A stretch of 64,000 bases of DNA from positions 2,427,654 through 2,491,653 of the forward strand of contig NZ_CP007201.1 of the NCBI RefSeq assembly GCF_000568815.1. The letters run 5' to 3'. The notes under the pieces were generated by a model. The model did no database searches. It worked only from the letters and a program-made list of their open reading frames with translations, and had not been told where the DNA came from. Below, one piece after another: positions 26,355-34,523 of this stretch (position 1 is the first letter of the stretch; each line of letters begins with the position of its first letter). Origin of the DNA: Sulfurospirillum multivorans DSM 12446 (GTDB taxonomy: Bacteria > Campylobacterota > Campylobacteria > Campylobacterales > Sulfurospirillaceae). A program made the translations under genes and the position numbers.

Positions 26355-27413
26355 TCATAATAGGCTTTTCAATATATATATATATATATAAGATGAGATA
26401 GAAAATACAGTCAGAATATACACGATAAAAGTTAGAATAGGTATCTCTTTGTGGATTGCGAAAGATTTAAAAAGTGGAATTATAACTGATAAATGCAAAA
26501 GATATGCAGAGTATGAGTAAAGTGATATCTTAGTCACAATATTTATTAAAAGTTTATGTTGAGTATGAAAATTTGTTACTTTTAAAATTATCAAAGCAAA
26601 TCCAAATGAAGCCATAGAAAATAAAAAAGCTCTGGCAAAAAATGTGTTTAATGAAGTACTTTTGAAATAAAAAAATAAAATAATTGTGATGATGATACTA
26701 ATGAATCCAAAAAGGAAAATCTTGTTATGATATTTTTTAGTTGCTTCTTTATATGTTAAATTAAAATAAGCAATCAAAACACCATAACCTATTGAGTCAA
26801 GCCTCAATGTTACGATTTTCCTCACTCCAGAATCCCAATCAAGAGTTGGTTCAAGTGAGACATAGATTCTAAGGGCTGTAAAAATAAGCACATAACTTAC
26901 CGAGATAAAAAGAAATCCTTGCTTTTTATCTTTAAAGAATGCTAGTAATCCAAATAATACGAGAGGGAAAGAGATATAAAACCACTCTTCAACGGACAAA
27001 CTCCAAGCCTCACCCATAAGTGCAGGATGGGGCGTTACAAAGTTTTGTAAAAATAAAAAATAATTCCAATTCCACTCTTGCTGACCAAAGAAATACTGTA
27101 ATACAAAAATATTAAGAAGCAAAAATATAAAATAAAGTGGAAAAGTACGAAACCATCGGCGTATCCAGAAATGTTTTAAAGTAGCAAATGAAAAAGATTT
27201 TACAGCAAACTCTTTAAATAAAATACTACCTAACAAAAAGCCCGATAGGACAAAAAATAATTCCACTCCGAGAAAACCAAATATTCCTAGGTAGTCACGA
27301 TATGGAAATTCAGGTAAAAAAGTTCTTCCATGGCTGATAAGTACCATTAGAATTGCACTTGCACGGATAAGGTCAAGACCAATGTTTCTATTTAGCTGAG
27401 TAGCAATCAACAA
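26355..27413 (-). CDS. Acyltransferase 3 family membrane protein (OafA-like)
   Basis: A 352-residue integral membrane acyltransferase with about ten helices. The family His is in GLDLIRASAILMVLISHGRTF (residues 12-32), with FFVLSGFLLG near 54 and WSLSVEEWFYISFPLVLF near 137. These enzymes O-acetylate O-antigen, capsule or peptidoglycan sugars. It starts with TTG at 27413, five bases after AAGGA and overlapping the PtuB stop. The last codons are a (TA)n run encoding YIYIYI, close to the stop, so strand slippage would change the C-terminus. Confidence 0.88.
   Translation of the reverse strand: MLIATQLNRNIGLDLIRASAILMVLISHGRTFLPEFPYRDYLGIFGFLGVELFFVLSGFLLGSILFKEFAVKSFSFATLKHFWIRRWFRTFPLYFIFLLLNIFVLQYFFGQQEWNWNYFLFLQNFVTPHPALMGEAWSLSVEEWFYISFPLVLFGLLAFFKDKKQGFLFISVSYVLIFTALRIYVSLEPTLDWDSGVRKIVTLRLDSIGYGVLIAYFNLTYKEATKKYHNKIFLFGFISIIITIILFFYFKSTSLNTFFARAFLFSMASFGFALIILKVTNFHTQHKLLINIVTKISLYSYSAYLLHLSVIIPLFKSFAIHKEIPILTFIVYILTVFSISSYIYIYILKSLL
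26372..26390. repeat. (AT)n microsatellite in the acyltransferase 3' end
   Basis: A perfect alternating AT run of 19 bases, coding for alternating Tyr and Ile just before KSLL and the stop. A two-base change in length would shift the final residues. Confidence 0.85.
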
Positions 27414-28072
27414 CTTGTCCTTCCTAGGTTATTACAAGGATATAAGTCATCACAATAACATTCCATAGCTGTGCCATTTACATTTTTTAAAATTTCTTGT
27501 TTAACTTCACGATAATCACTAAAAACTTCAAGCCAACTTGAATGAAATCCACTAGGGCTTCTTCCTATTTGTCTCGCCATTTCGTCATTACTGCAACTTT
27601 TGTAGTCCGCTAAGCTCTCTAAAGCTTTATCCCATTCTCGTACTCTCGCAAAAATTCTATCATCTTCCCTACCATTTGTATCGTGTTGACGATTGAGTTT
27701 TATAAGTTCGATAGTAGCTACTGCTAAATCTTTTTCTTCTTCGGATATCTCAGGATTTACTTCTACTTTAGTTTGTTTGTATTTATATGCATAAGCTGTG
27801 TTATGCGTGTCTGGAAAAATATATCCATCTCTATTGTCATTATTATTTGATTTCATGATATTGCAAGTTTTACATGCCAACAAAAAATTATCCCAATTAT
27901 TTTCTGCATCAGGATTTTTACTCTTTGGATTTACATGTTCTATATCTGGTTGATTTGAGATATTTATCTCACAGTAGGAACAAAAGCTACCTATTGCATT
28001 TCTTAAATCATCTTTTGCTTGATTATAGCTTGTGTAACTTTTGGGAGCCAACCCTTTATTGATTGGTCTCAT
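27407..28072 (-). CDS. ptuB: Septu-type HNH endonuclease (PtuB-like)
   Basis: A 221-residue HNH nuclease. The motif runs from SFCSYCEINISNQPDIEHVNPKS, with its Cys pair and catalytic His, to NNWDNFLLACKTCNIMKSN, with Asn and the second Cys pair (residues about 29-76). By family knowledge PtuB is the nuclease subunit of the Septu anti-phage system and is held inactive by PtuA until infection. It overlaps the ptuA stop by four bases (ATGA). No reverse transcriptase is nearby, so it is not a retron with PtuAB effectors. Confidence 0.85.
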   Translation of the reverse strand: MRPINKGLAPKSYTSYNQAKDDLRNAIGSFCSYCEINISNQPDIEHVNPKSKNPDAENNWDNFLLACKTCNIMKSNNNDNRDGYIFPDTHNTAYAYKYKQTKVEVNPEISEEEKDLAVATIELIKLNRQHDTNGREDDRIFARVREWDKALESLADYKSCSNDEMARQIGRSPSGFHSSWLEVFSDYREVKQEILKNVNGTAMECYCDDLYPCNNLGRTSC

Positions 28073-29388
28073 TGTTTGTTCTCAGTCAATAATCTTTTTC
28101 TTCTCAAAAATGCTACATATGCCATATTTTCTTCAAAAGGTTCTATAAGTTCATCAAGTTTTCTTTTGACTTCTTCTGTTTGTAAGGAGTTATTATCTTC
28201 TAACTTTTCCAAAATACTCAAGTATTCATCTGCTGCTCTAAGCATTTCAATTTTTCTGCTACTCATCTGAGGTAACTCTATCTTCTGTATATTTTCAACT
28301 ATGTCCTCTATGCTCATCATAGTAGCATCTGCTTCCAAAGTTCTACTGTTGTCATCAAGCTTGATGATCTGATCACTTTGCATAGACTGAATAATAAAAG
28401 GCGAATGGGTAGTCGCTATAAATTGTACCTTTGGAAAAAGTTCTTGAAGAAGTCCAACAATTTCTTTTTGCCATTTTGGATGAAGATGCAAATCTATTTC
28501 ATCTATTAGCACTACCCCAGATGTTTTTTTAACCACATCCAAGCCTAGCGTTGGATTTAATATAGCCATGCGATAAGCTATATCTGAAACGATTCCTATG
28601 ATGTTCCTGTAACCATCACTTAGATTTGAAACTCTTTCTCTCGTAGCTTCATTTTTAAATTTAAGCTCCAAATCACCCTCTCGATAGATAAAAAGCTCAA
28701 CTTCTTTTTTTGTGAGTAGCCCAATCATCTCTTTGACGGTATTTCGCACAGCTTCTAGAACTGCTATCTCTTTCCGTAAATTGAAAGAATTTTTTTCTTG
28801 TTTTTCAAACCAAGATATAAAGTTGCGGTAATTTGACTTTGCATTTAAACAGTCTTTGTATCCATCATATCTTGTCAGTTTTTCCATTTTGGCGCTTGAT
28901 TTATAGTCTTGCTCCCAAAGTCTTCCTGTGCCATGATAGGAGATAAGAGGGAACATCTTATCCTCGCTGGATTCAAGAGTTTTTACTAGAGTATAAATAG
29001 CTTGATTTTGTTGTTTTAGTAATTCTGTTTTTGTACTTACCATACTTCTTCTAAATCTTTCAATAATGACATCTTCATTATCAATACTAAGGGTTCCGCT
29101 TATACTTATTGGCAATTTATACTCAACCGATATATTGTTCTCATAATCTTGTATTTCTATTTTAATATCTGATTTGTTGATCGAGTGTCTCTCTCCCGCT
29201 GGTATATTTTGAAATGCCTGAAGATAACCGCCAAGAAGCGTAGCCATAGCATCCAAAACAGTAGTTTTACCGCTCCCATTTTCACCTATGATGAGATTAA
29301 AATCGCTATTGATATCAAGGGATAGCTGAGCGTACTTTTTATAGTTCAAAATCACTATATTTTTGATTTTAAAGGTATCGATTTTCAC
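28069..29388 (-). CDS. ptuA: Septu-type AAA ATPase (PtuA-like)
   Basis: A 439-residue ABC/SMC-like ATPase. Walker A is IIGENGSGKTTVLDA near residues 33-47, the signature region is NLSDGYRNIIGIVSDIA near 258, Walker B is GVVLIDEIDLHLHPKWQ near 285 and the switch His is in IATTHSPFIIQSM. This is the overcoming-lysogenization/PtuA layout with a helical insert between the Walker boxes. It starts with GTG at 29388 after AAGGAT. With PtuB it makes a complete two-gene Septu locus. A 73-base AT-rich gap upstream could hold its own promoter. Confidence 0.87.
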   Translation of the reverse strand: MKIDTFKIKNIVILNYKKYAQLSLDINSDFNLIIGENGSGKTTVLDAMATLLGGYLQAFQNIPAGERHSINKSDIKIEIQDYENNISVEYKLPISISGTLSIDNEDVIIERFRRSMVSTKTELLKQQNQAIYTLVKTLESSEDKMFPLISYHGTGRLWEQDYKSSAKMEKLTRYDGYKDCLNAKSNYRNFISWFEKQEKNSFNLRKEIAVLEAVRNTVKEMIGLLTKKEVELFIYREGDLELKFKNEATRERVSNLSDGYRNIIGIVSDIAYRMAILNPTLGLDVVKKTSGVVLIDEIDLHLHPKWQKEIVGLLQELFPKVQFIATTHSPFIIQSMQSDQIIKLDDNSRTLEADATMMSIEDIVENIQKIELPQMSSRKIEMLRAADEYLSILEKLEDNNSLQTEEVKRKLDELIEPFEENMAYVAFLRRKRLLTENKQ

Positions 29389-29461
29389 AACTCATCCTTA
29401 TATTATTATGTGTTTATAGCTTATCATTTTATCACTTTTTTAACCAATACATTCATTACGA

Positions 29462-29674
29462 TTATCCATCGATTAAGGTTTCAAGTTCTACTCTTGACTC
29501 TATAATATATATTGATGTTCCATCATTAAAAATTATTCTTGATTTTTCTCTTGAATCAAGATGTGAGTCTTCTATGATATTTATATTATCCGCATTTATA
29601 GATATAAAGTCATCAACCTCCATAGTACCTTCATCATTAAATTTATTTCTAGTTACCCTTATCATATGTGCCAT
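29462..29674 (-). CDS. Small protein of unknown function between DUF2971 and Septu genes
   Basis: A 70-residue soluble acidic protein starting RVTRNKFNDEGTMEVDDF and ending with a beta-rich RIIFNDGTSIYIIESRVELETLI. It has a clear GGAGG ribosome-binding site seven bases before the ATG, so it is likely translated. The shape (MIRVTR..., then DG-T-IYI-ES near the end) faintly recalls FlbD-like small proteins, but there is no flagellar context. It could be an accessory or regulator of either defence set. No function assigned. Confidence 0.6.
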   Translation of the reverse strand: MAHMIRVTRNKFNDEGTMEVDDFISINADNINIIEDSHLDSREKSRIIFNDGTSIYIIESRVELETLIDG

Positions 29675-29705
29675 TGTTATCCTCCGAAGTTTTTTTCTAT
29701 ATTTT

Positions 29706-30473
29706 CTAAATATCTAAATTAATTGGCTGAAAGTCAAAATGATAAAGATCAGACTGAATAATTGGCACACTAGTTTTCTGCATTAATTTAGTTTTCATTT
29801 CTTCAAATCTTCCAATTTCTAGCCTTGGATCAAGGCATATTTCATCAAACATATCTTCAAAATCAATCTTTACTTGATACAAGCCATCTTCGTATTCAAA
29901 TAAATATTCACTAGATAAAGAAGCCAATACTCGAACTTCTGCTTCATGTGCAAAAGAAGTTCTTTTTCTAAGTAACATACTTGCAAATCCAGTGCCTTGA
30001 CCACCCAACATCGTTTGAGAGAAACTTTGTTGATGATAAGTTTTAATTTCTTCTTTTGTTAGATATTCGACTTTGCCTATATATGAACTAAAATCAGTAA
30101 GAATCCCTTGCTGCTCAATCACTGATCTAAACAACTTTCCAACAGTAGTTTTCAATCTAACACCATTTTTCTCAGGGCTATAGATTCTCCACATGGCATC
30201 TGTATCTTCATTAAGTGTCCAACATTGACCAAAGCAACCTTTCCTTAAACTTTCAAGAGATACTTTGTCTTTCCCGCTATATGCATCTGCTTTTAAATAA
30301 AAGTTTTCAAATGGATCATCCCACATATCTGGATTCACAAGAATCAATTCATTTTTAGCGAGGATCTCGCTAAATCGCTTCCAACTAAAGATTCGGTAAA
30401 TAGCAGTATCATGAGTCAATTCATTTAAAATATTTTCTGTCCAAGCCCTCGGAATTTGCTGAGTAGATTTCAT
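29706..30473 (-). CDS. DUF2971-like protein
   Basis: A 255-residue soluble protein. The N-terminal part has IYRIFSWKRFSEILAKNELILVNPDMWDDPFENF (residues about 20-55), then CFGQCWTLNEDTDAMWRIYSPEKNGVRL near 90-117, and FAHEAEVRVLASLSSEY near 173-189. This is the pattern of DUF2971 proteins, often found near defence genes. A Trp/Arg-rich core with a late conserved Glu/Arg pair suggests an enzyme, possibly nucleotide-linked, but I cannot name a reaction. It sits 90 bases after the TM-macro gene on the same strand. Confidence 0.65.
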   Translation of the reverse strand: MKSTQQIPRAWTENILNELTHDTAIYRIFSWKRFSEILAKNELILVNPDMWDDPFENFYLKADAYSGKDKVSLESLRKGCFGQCWTLNEDTDAMWRIYSPEKNGVRLKTTVGKLFRSVIEQQGILTDFSSYIGKVEYLTKEEIKTYHQQSFSQTMLGGQGTGFASMLLRKRTSFAHEAEVRVLASLSSEYLFEYEDGLYQVKIDFEDMFDEICLDPRLEIGRFEEMKTKLMQKTSVPIIQSDLYHFDFQPINLDI

Positions 30474-30563
30474 AAATATTGACTTCTAAAAAATAGTTTT
30501 GACTTGATGCAATGGCTTACACATAAGTATTTAAAGTAGTTTTTTAGTGCGTCGATATTCATA

Positions 30564-31421
30564 TTACAATCCATTCTTCGCCATCTCTATATCCAAAAGA
30601 TTTATTTGATTTATTTTATCTTTGTGTACTACGATAGTTAATTTTGCAGGATATTTAAATCTCATCTCACTAATTCTAAAAGTCCACAACATTATTTTGA
30701 GCAACTCTTCATCGCTGATATTTTTATGCTCTTTTATCCTTGTAATTCCTGAGCCAAATATTGGTACAGATACACTTTTTTGTGCATATACCCTATTTAT
30801 CTCATCCCAAAACTTGATTAAAAACTCTAAATATTCTGGCATAGTAAGAGTAGCTTTATTTTGAATATCAAATTTTGTAAATGCTGTTAAGATAAACTCC
30901 TCATTATTTTGAAATTTATATAAACAAATAGTTCCAATTTTAAACTTTTGTTTTTTTCCATCATTTCTAGTTGAATTAACTTCAATCTTATTCTCTTCAA
31001 AATCATAGTTCTCTATATGTTGATCAAGCACACCCGCAGAATCTTTAAAATATTTATTTATAAAAATCCCATTAAGAGATTTACTTGAGATTATATTATC
31101 ATCTACTTTTGTATCAAAGTATTCATTGAAAGCTATTACTTTTAAACCATCTTGTGCAAAAATATCTCCAGCTTTTATATTGACTTCACTTCCTTCGATA
31201 TTTATCTTTACACTAGATAATAAGTTTGCTTTAACCCAAAGATAAATATAAATTACAAACAAAATAGCAATGAAACCCATTCCAAAGTCTAGTTTCCAAT
31301 TGCTCGGTAATGCTGGAGAAAAAACAAATACAAGTGTGACTATAGACGACATCCATGCTATAACTTTTGAAAATTTATCTCTAATAGCTTTATCAAAAAA
31401 GCCAACTTTTTTTAAACTCAT
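30564..31421 (-). CDS. thsA: TM-macro effector of type II Thoeris (ThsA-like, DUF6430)
   Basis: A 285-residue membrane protein. Two N-terminal helices (about residues 18-38 and 45-66) anchor a C-terminal macrodomain. The latter opens with VNIKAGDIFAQDGLKVIAFNEYFDT and VDDNIISSKSLNGIFINKYF (about 79-130), the hallmark of the DUF6430/ThsA macrodomain, and continues with SVPIFGSGITRI near 219. In type II Thoeris such a protein senses a TIR-made ADP-ribose conjugate (histidine-ADPR) and attacks the membrane. The start overlaps the DarT-like stop (ATGA), so it is coupled to the DarTG genes rather than directly to the TIR gene. Confidence 0.82.
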   Translation of the reverse strand: MSLKKVGFFDKAIRDKFSKVIAWMSSIVTLVFVFSPALPSNWKLDFGMGFIAILFVIYIYLWVKANLLSSVKINIEGSEVNIKAGDIFAQDGLKVIAFNEYFDTKVDDNIISSKSLNGIFINKYFKDSAGVLDQHIENYDFEENKIEVNSTRNDGKKQKFKIGTICLYKFQNNEEFILTAFTKFDIQNKATLTMPEYLEFLIKFWDEINRVYAQKSVSVPIFGSGITRIKEHKNISDEELLKIMLWTFRISEMRFKYPAKLTIVVHKDKINQINLLDIEMAKNGL

Positions 31422-32395
31422 ATCAATTCACCTAATATATTGTAATAAGCTTTTATATCATCTATGTATATACTTAATGTAAAAGGCTGATATAAAAACT
31501 TATCAGTTAAATTTATTTTTGAAACTGTTGCTTCTGGATACCAATTTCTTCTTTCAATAGTTTTTATCTCGTTAGTTGTCAAGTTTTTAGCTTCAAAATT
31601 TAAATCATATTTATTAGTGCATCTTGAACTACTTGCACACATATGCCAGTTTATGTGTAGTTGATTGTTGATTTTCGAAACACTATCTACATATATCCAA
31701 TCATTTGTAAAAATACCTGTTTGTGGTTGTACATAAATTTTATTTTGGTACTTTTCTTTTAATTCATCTGATAATTGATAAAGCAATAACTCTTTTTCAG
31801 CCACTGACCGAACTGCTATAAATCTTAAATTGTTTTCAAGCGACAATTCGTCCTTTATCAACACTTCTGAATGCCTAGCATTGATAATTGTGTTTCTATC
31901 TTCTGGATTAAACCATGAACGGTGATAGATTAGATGAAAATTTAGCTTATCTAAATCCTTTATATCATCATAAATATTAGGATTTGTTGCTAAATTGCCA
32001 TCTGTAAATTTTGTATCATTTAGTAAAAAAATCTTTTTAAAATCAAAAACAAACATTATAGGTATTGGGCAGTGAGCATTATTTGTAACTAAATCTTTTG
32101 GTTTTATACCCTCATTATTTCTTTGAGTTGGTGTAGTTGGGCCAAAATATAGTCTTGCATACTTTTTGTGTTCATCGCTAGTAAAGGCTATGACACCATC
32201 ATTTGCATTGTCATTTCGCATTAGTCCAGTTGCTATGGCTTTTTCTCTACTATAGATTTTTCCGTGATTGAGTACAGATATAGCATTTGTAACATCAGTA
32301 AAATGAAATAACGATTTACTCCACCAGTTTTGTGTACCCGCAAATTGAGCAGCTAAAGCTGTTTGAAAAGTATCTAAAAATTGCTCTTTATTCAA
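31418..32395 (-). CDS. darT: DarT-like DNA ADP-ribosyltransferase toxin
   Basis: A 325-residue protein of the DarT (DUF4433) family, which adds ADP-ribose to DNA bases using NAD. Diagnostic motifs are SLFHFTDVTNAISVLNHGKI near residue 28, ARLYFGPTTPTQR near 80, and NARHSEVLIKDELSLENNLRFIAVRS near 170 with the catalytic Glu. It is longer than a typical DarT because of a C-terminal beta-rich extension of about 110 residues (INNQLHINWHMCASSSRCTN onward), possibly a targeting domain. I start it at the TTG at 32395, nine bases after GAGG; a TTG at 32401 is an alternative. It overlaps darG. Confidence 0.82.
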   Translation of the reverse strand: MNKEQFLDTFQTALAAQFAGTQNWWSKSLFHFTDVTNAISVLNHGKIYSREKAIATGLMRNDNANDGVIAFTSDEHKKYARLYFGPTTPTQRNNEGIKPKDLVTNNAHCPIPIMFVFDFKKIFLLNDTKFTDGNLATNPNIYDDIKDLDKLNFHLIYHRSWFNPEDRNTIINARHSEVLIKDELSLENNLRFIAVRSVAEKELLLYQLSDELKEKYQNKIYVQPQTGIFTNDWIYVDSVSKINNQLHINWHMCASSSRCTNKYDLNFEAKNLTTNEIKTIERRNWYPEATVSKINLTDKFLYQPFTLSIYIDDIKAYYNILGELI

Positions 32396-33257
32396 AATCA
32401 AATGCCTCTATATTATTTTGTTGTTTAGTGTAGTTTAGAACTATTTTGTCATCGTTTTTCAATATATAAGAAAGCAATCCTATAAAATCAAAAATTTCAT
32501 AAGTGTTTTGTTGAAGTTCAGTATATAAATCATTCACACACACTTTTCCAAGGGTTTTAAGAGAATAAAAAATACTTTTTAAATCTTCTATAGACAATAC
32601 AAATGCTTTATCTTCTGATTTAAATTTAAACAGTTCATTTGAATCATCGTATTGAATAAAATACTTGGTATCATTAAGTATAAGTTCTTTTTCAATTAAT
32701 CCATCTTGTATGCTTGATTTTAAATCTTCAATAAAAACTGAAAAAGTTAAAGTTTGTGGATCTGATTTTAGCCACTCTTCTATCTCTTTTGGCTTTAGAT
32801 GTTCTGGAATTATCTTTTTGTCAAAGTCATATATCGATACATTGATAGGAGCTTTTTTTAGATATTTTTCTACTATTGGCTTGACTTGTGTATCCCAATC
32901 CAACCCACCATTGCCACATCCTAGCTTTGGCATTGCTATATCTGCTAGTTGTAATTTATTGGCTTGAACTATTAGCTTTTTTAAACCTTTTTCTATATAT
33001 TCAAGTTGAGATGGGCTTTTCCAGTGTTTTTTGGTTGGAAAGTTGAGTATCCATTTATTTGATGTTTTATAAAGATGAAGCTCCCCAATATCAAGAGTCC
33101 CATCTTCACACAATCGCTTGTACTCTTCAAACATTTTTGGATATATTTTTTTATACTCTGCTGCTATTCCTTTGCCCATCACGCCTACTGTGTTTACAGT
33201 ATTTACCAAAACTTTAGCGTTTGATGTAAATAAATTACCTTGAATATAATGTATCAT
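32388..33257 (-). CDS. darG: DarG-like macrodomain antitoxin
   Basis: A 289-residue protein. Residues 1-155 are a macrodomain: IHYIQGNLFTSNAKVLVNTV, then GVMGKGIAAEYKKIYP, IGELHLY and MPKLGCGNGGLDW. This is the DarG/TARG1-like group, which removes ADP-ribose from DNA; the Lys in GVMGKGIA matches the catalytic lysine of that group. Residues about 160-289 are a helical acidic C-terminal domain that in DarG binds and blocks DarT. A GGAGA ribosome-binding site precedes the ATG, and the TIR gene ends nine bases upstream. Confidence 0.85.
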   Translation of the reverse strand: MIHYIQGNLFTSNAKVLVNTVNTVGVMGKGIAAEYKKIYPKMFEEYKRLCEDGTLDIGELHLYKTSNKWILNFPTKKHWKSPSQLEYIEKGLKKLIVQANKLQLADIAMPKLGCGNGGLDWDTQVKPIVEKYLKKAPINVSIYDFDKKIIPEHLKPKEIEEWLKSDPQTLTFSVFIEDLKSSIQDGLIEKELILNDTKYFIQYDDSNELFKFKSEDKAFVLSIEDLKSIFYSLKTLGKVCVNDLYTELQQNTYEIFDFIGLLSYILKNDDKIVLNYTKQQNNIEAFDFE

Positions 33258-33266
33258 ATCATCTCC

Positions 33267-33830
33267 TCACACTTTATAGAAAAAGCAACCAGAAGCTACT
33301 TTTGAATTAACCATAAAATCTTCATTTTCTAAAGCACTTTTTATAAGTTCTTTTTTCATCGGTATATGTAAAGTTGAAACACTTTTCATAGAATCTCTAA
33401 ATATCGGTAGCTTATCCCATAGATCCTTTATCTCTTTTTTCAATGAACCATCTTTTAATAAACTGGCTTTACTATCATAGTCAGGATATATAATAATTAC
33501 AGGTAGACCCTGATTATTTATCCCATAATCAATCTCTTCTCTAAGTGCTTGAGAGCTTTTTGTTTTTTCACTTAAAAAAAGTATGATATTTTTAGAATTT
33601 GCAAGTCTATTTCTAAGCCTTGGCTTTAAAGTCTTTTCCCAATCACTGCCATCTCTTACATTGTAGTTTTTATCATGAGAATCAACAAATGGAAAAGTAC
33701 TATCCCCACCTTTCCACATTCTTAATGTATTGTAATATACAAAGTCTTTTGTTGCGTGGGCTTGCAAATTACTATCAGTACCTTCATTCATTACATAAAA
33801 GGCACAATAGTTTCCATTTCGATAAGCCAT
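33267..33830 (-). CDS. thsB: TIR-domain protein (ThsB-like)
   Basis: A 187-residue protein that is almost entirely a MTH538/DUF1863-type TIR-like domain. The N-terminal strand is YCAFYVMNEGTDSN, followed by YYNTLRMWKGGDSTFPFVDSHD, the LANSKNIILFLSEKTKSS strand and QALREEIDYGI, whose Glu is the expected NAD-hydrolysing residue, then LPVIIIYPDYD. In Thoeris such proteins make an ADP-ribose-derived messenger after phage sensing. The ATG follows directly on the TAG of the cytidylyltransferase gene, so defence and sugar genes are physically joined. Confidence 0.85.
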   Translation of the reverse strand: MAYRNGNYCAFYVMNEGTDSNLQAHATKDFVYYNTLRMWKGGDSTFPFVDSHDKNYNVRDGSDWEKTLKPRLRNRLANSKNIILFLSEKTKSSQALREEIDYGINNQGLPVIIIYPDYDSKASLLKDGSLKKEIKDLWDKLPIFRDSMKSVSTLHIPMKKELIKSALENEDFMVNSKVASGCFFYKV

Positions 33831-34523
33831 CTAATTTTCTCCCTTATCACAAATCCATGAAAAACCTAACTTTTGATATAAAAATTCTGCAAACTCAAAA
33901 TCCAACATATCGTCTATATCAACTGATTCAACTTTATCTAAAGTATAAAACTTAGGCTTTTCTCCTACAATATTACCTTTTTTATACATTAATAGTTTAT
34001 CAATAATTGTAATTGCAAAATTTAAAGACACTATTTTTGGTAAATCTTGACTCTTTGGAGTTTTGTCAATATTATAATTTAGAGGCTTACCATCTAGCCA
34101 TAAGAATTTCTTTTCTTGTGATACAGAATTTATACTGTCAAATATATCTAAACTATCTATATAATCTTTAATTGCATTCTCGTAGGTATTAACTTTTATT
34201 AAAGGACTTGTTGTTTGTGCCATTAATAAAATATCTGTATCAGTAACTTCTGCAATATGTTTCCAATGAATATCGTTAGTTACATTTGAACTTGCATAGT
34301 AATCTTCCCTTTTATAGATTTCAACATTATATTTTCTCGCAATTTCCATTGAAATCTCACAGTCAGTATTAACTATGATTCTATCAATATTTTTTACTTT
34401 TTTTAAGACTTGCAATTTCAAATCTAAAAGAGTTGTATCCGCAAATTTTCTAGTGTTTTTTGATAAAACTCTTTGAGAACCTTTTCTTACAGGTACAACA
34501 GCCGTAATAATTTTCTTAGACAT
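33831..34523 (-). CDS. CMP-sugar synthetase (acylneuraminate cytidylyltransferase family)
   Basis: A 230-residue nucleotidyltransferase of the NeuA/KdsB fold. The signature is VVPVRKGSQRVLSKNTRKFADTTLL (residues 9-33), close to the R-x-G-S-x-R/K-x-x-x-KN loop that binds CTP, followed by RIIVNTDCEISMEIARKY and LLMAQTTSPLI. It should activate an acidic sugar as its CMP derivative. The start overlaps the previous cytidylyltransferase by eight bases. Two enzymes of this fold side by side is unusual; one may have a changed role. Confidence 0.85.
   Translation of the reverse strand: MSKKIITAVVPVRKGSQRVLSKNTRKFADTTLLDLKLQVLKKVKNIDRIIVNTDCEISMEIARKYNVEIYKREDYYASSNVTNDIHWKHIAEVTDTDILLMAQTTSPLIKVNTYENAIKDYIDSLDIFDSINSVSQEKKFLWLDGKPLNYNIDKTPKSQDLPKIVSLNFAITIIDKLLMYKKGNIVGEKPKFYTLDKVESVDIDDMLDFEFAEFLYQKLGFSWICDKGEN

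Noticed and set aside
27407-29388. Retron with PtuAB effectors
   Set aside because: No reverse-transcriptase gene or plausible msr/msd region lies near the pair, so plain Septu is the simpler reading.
30564-33830. Type I Thoeris (Sir2-SLOG ThsA)
   Set aside because: No Sir2 or SLOG domain is present. The candidate effector has two helices and a macrodomain, which is the type II form.
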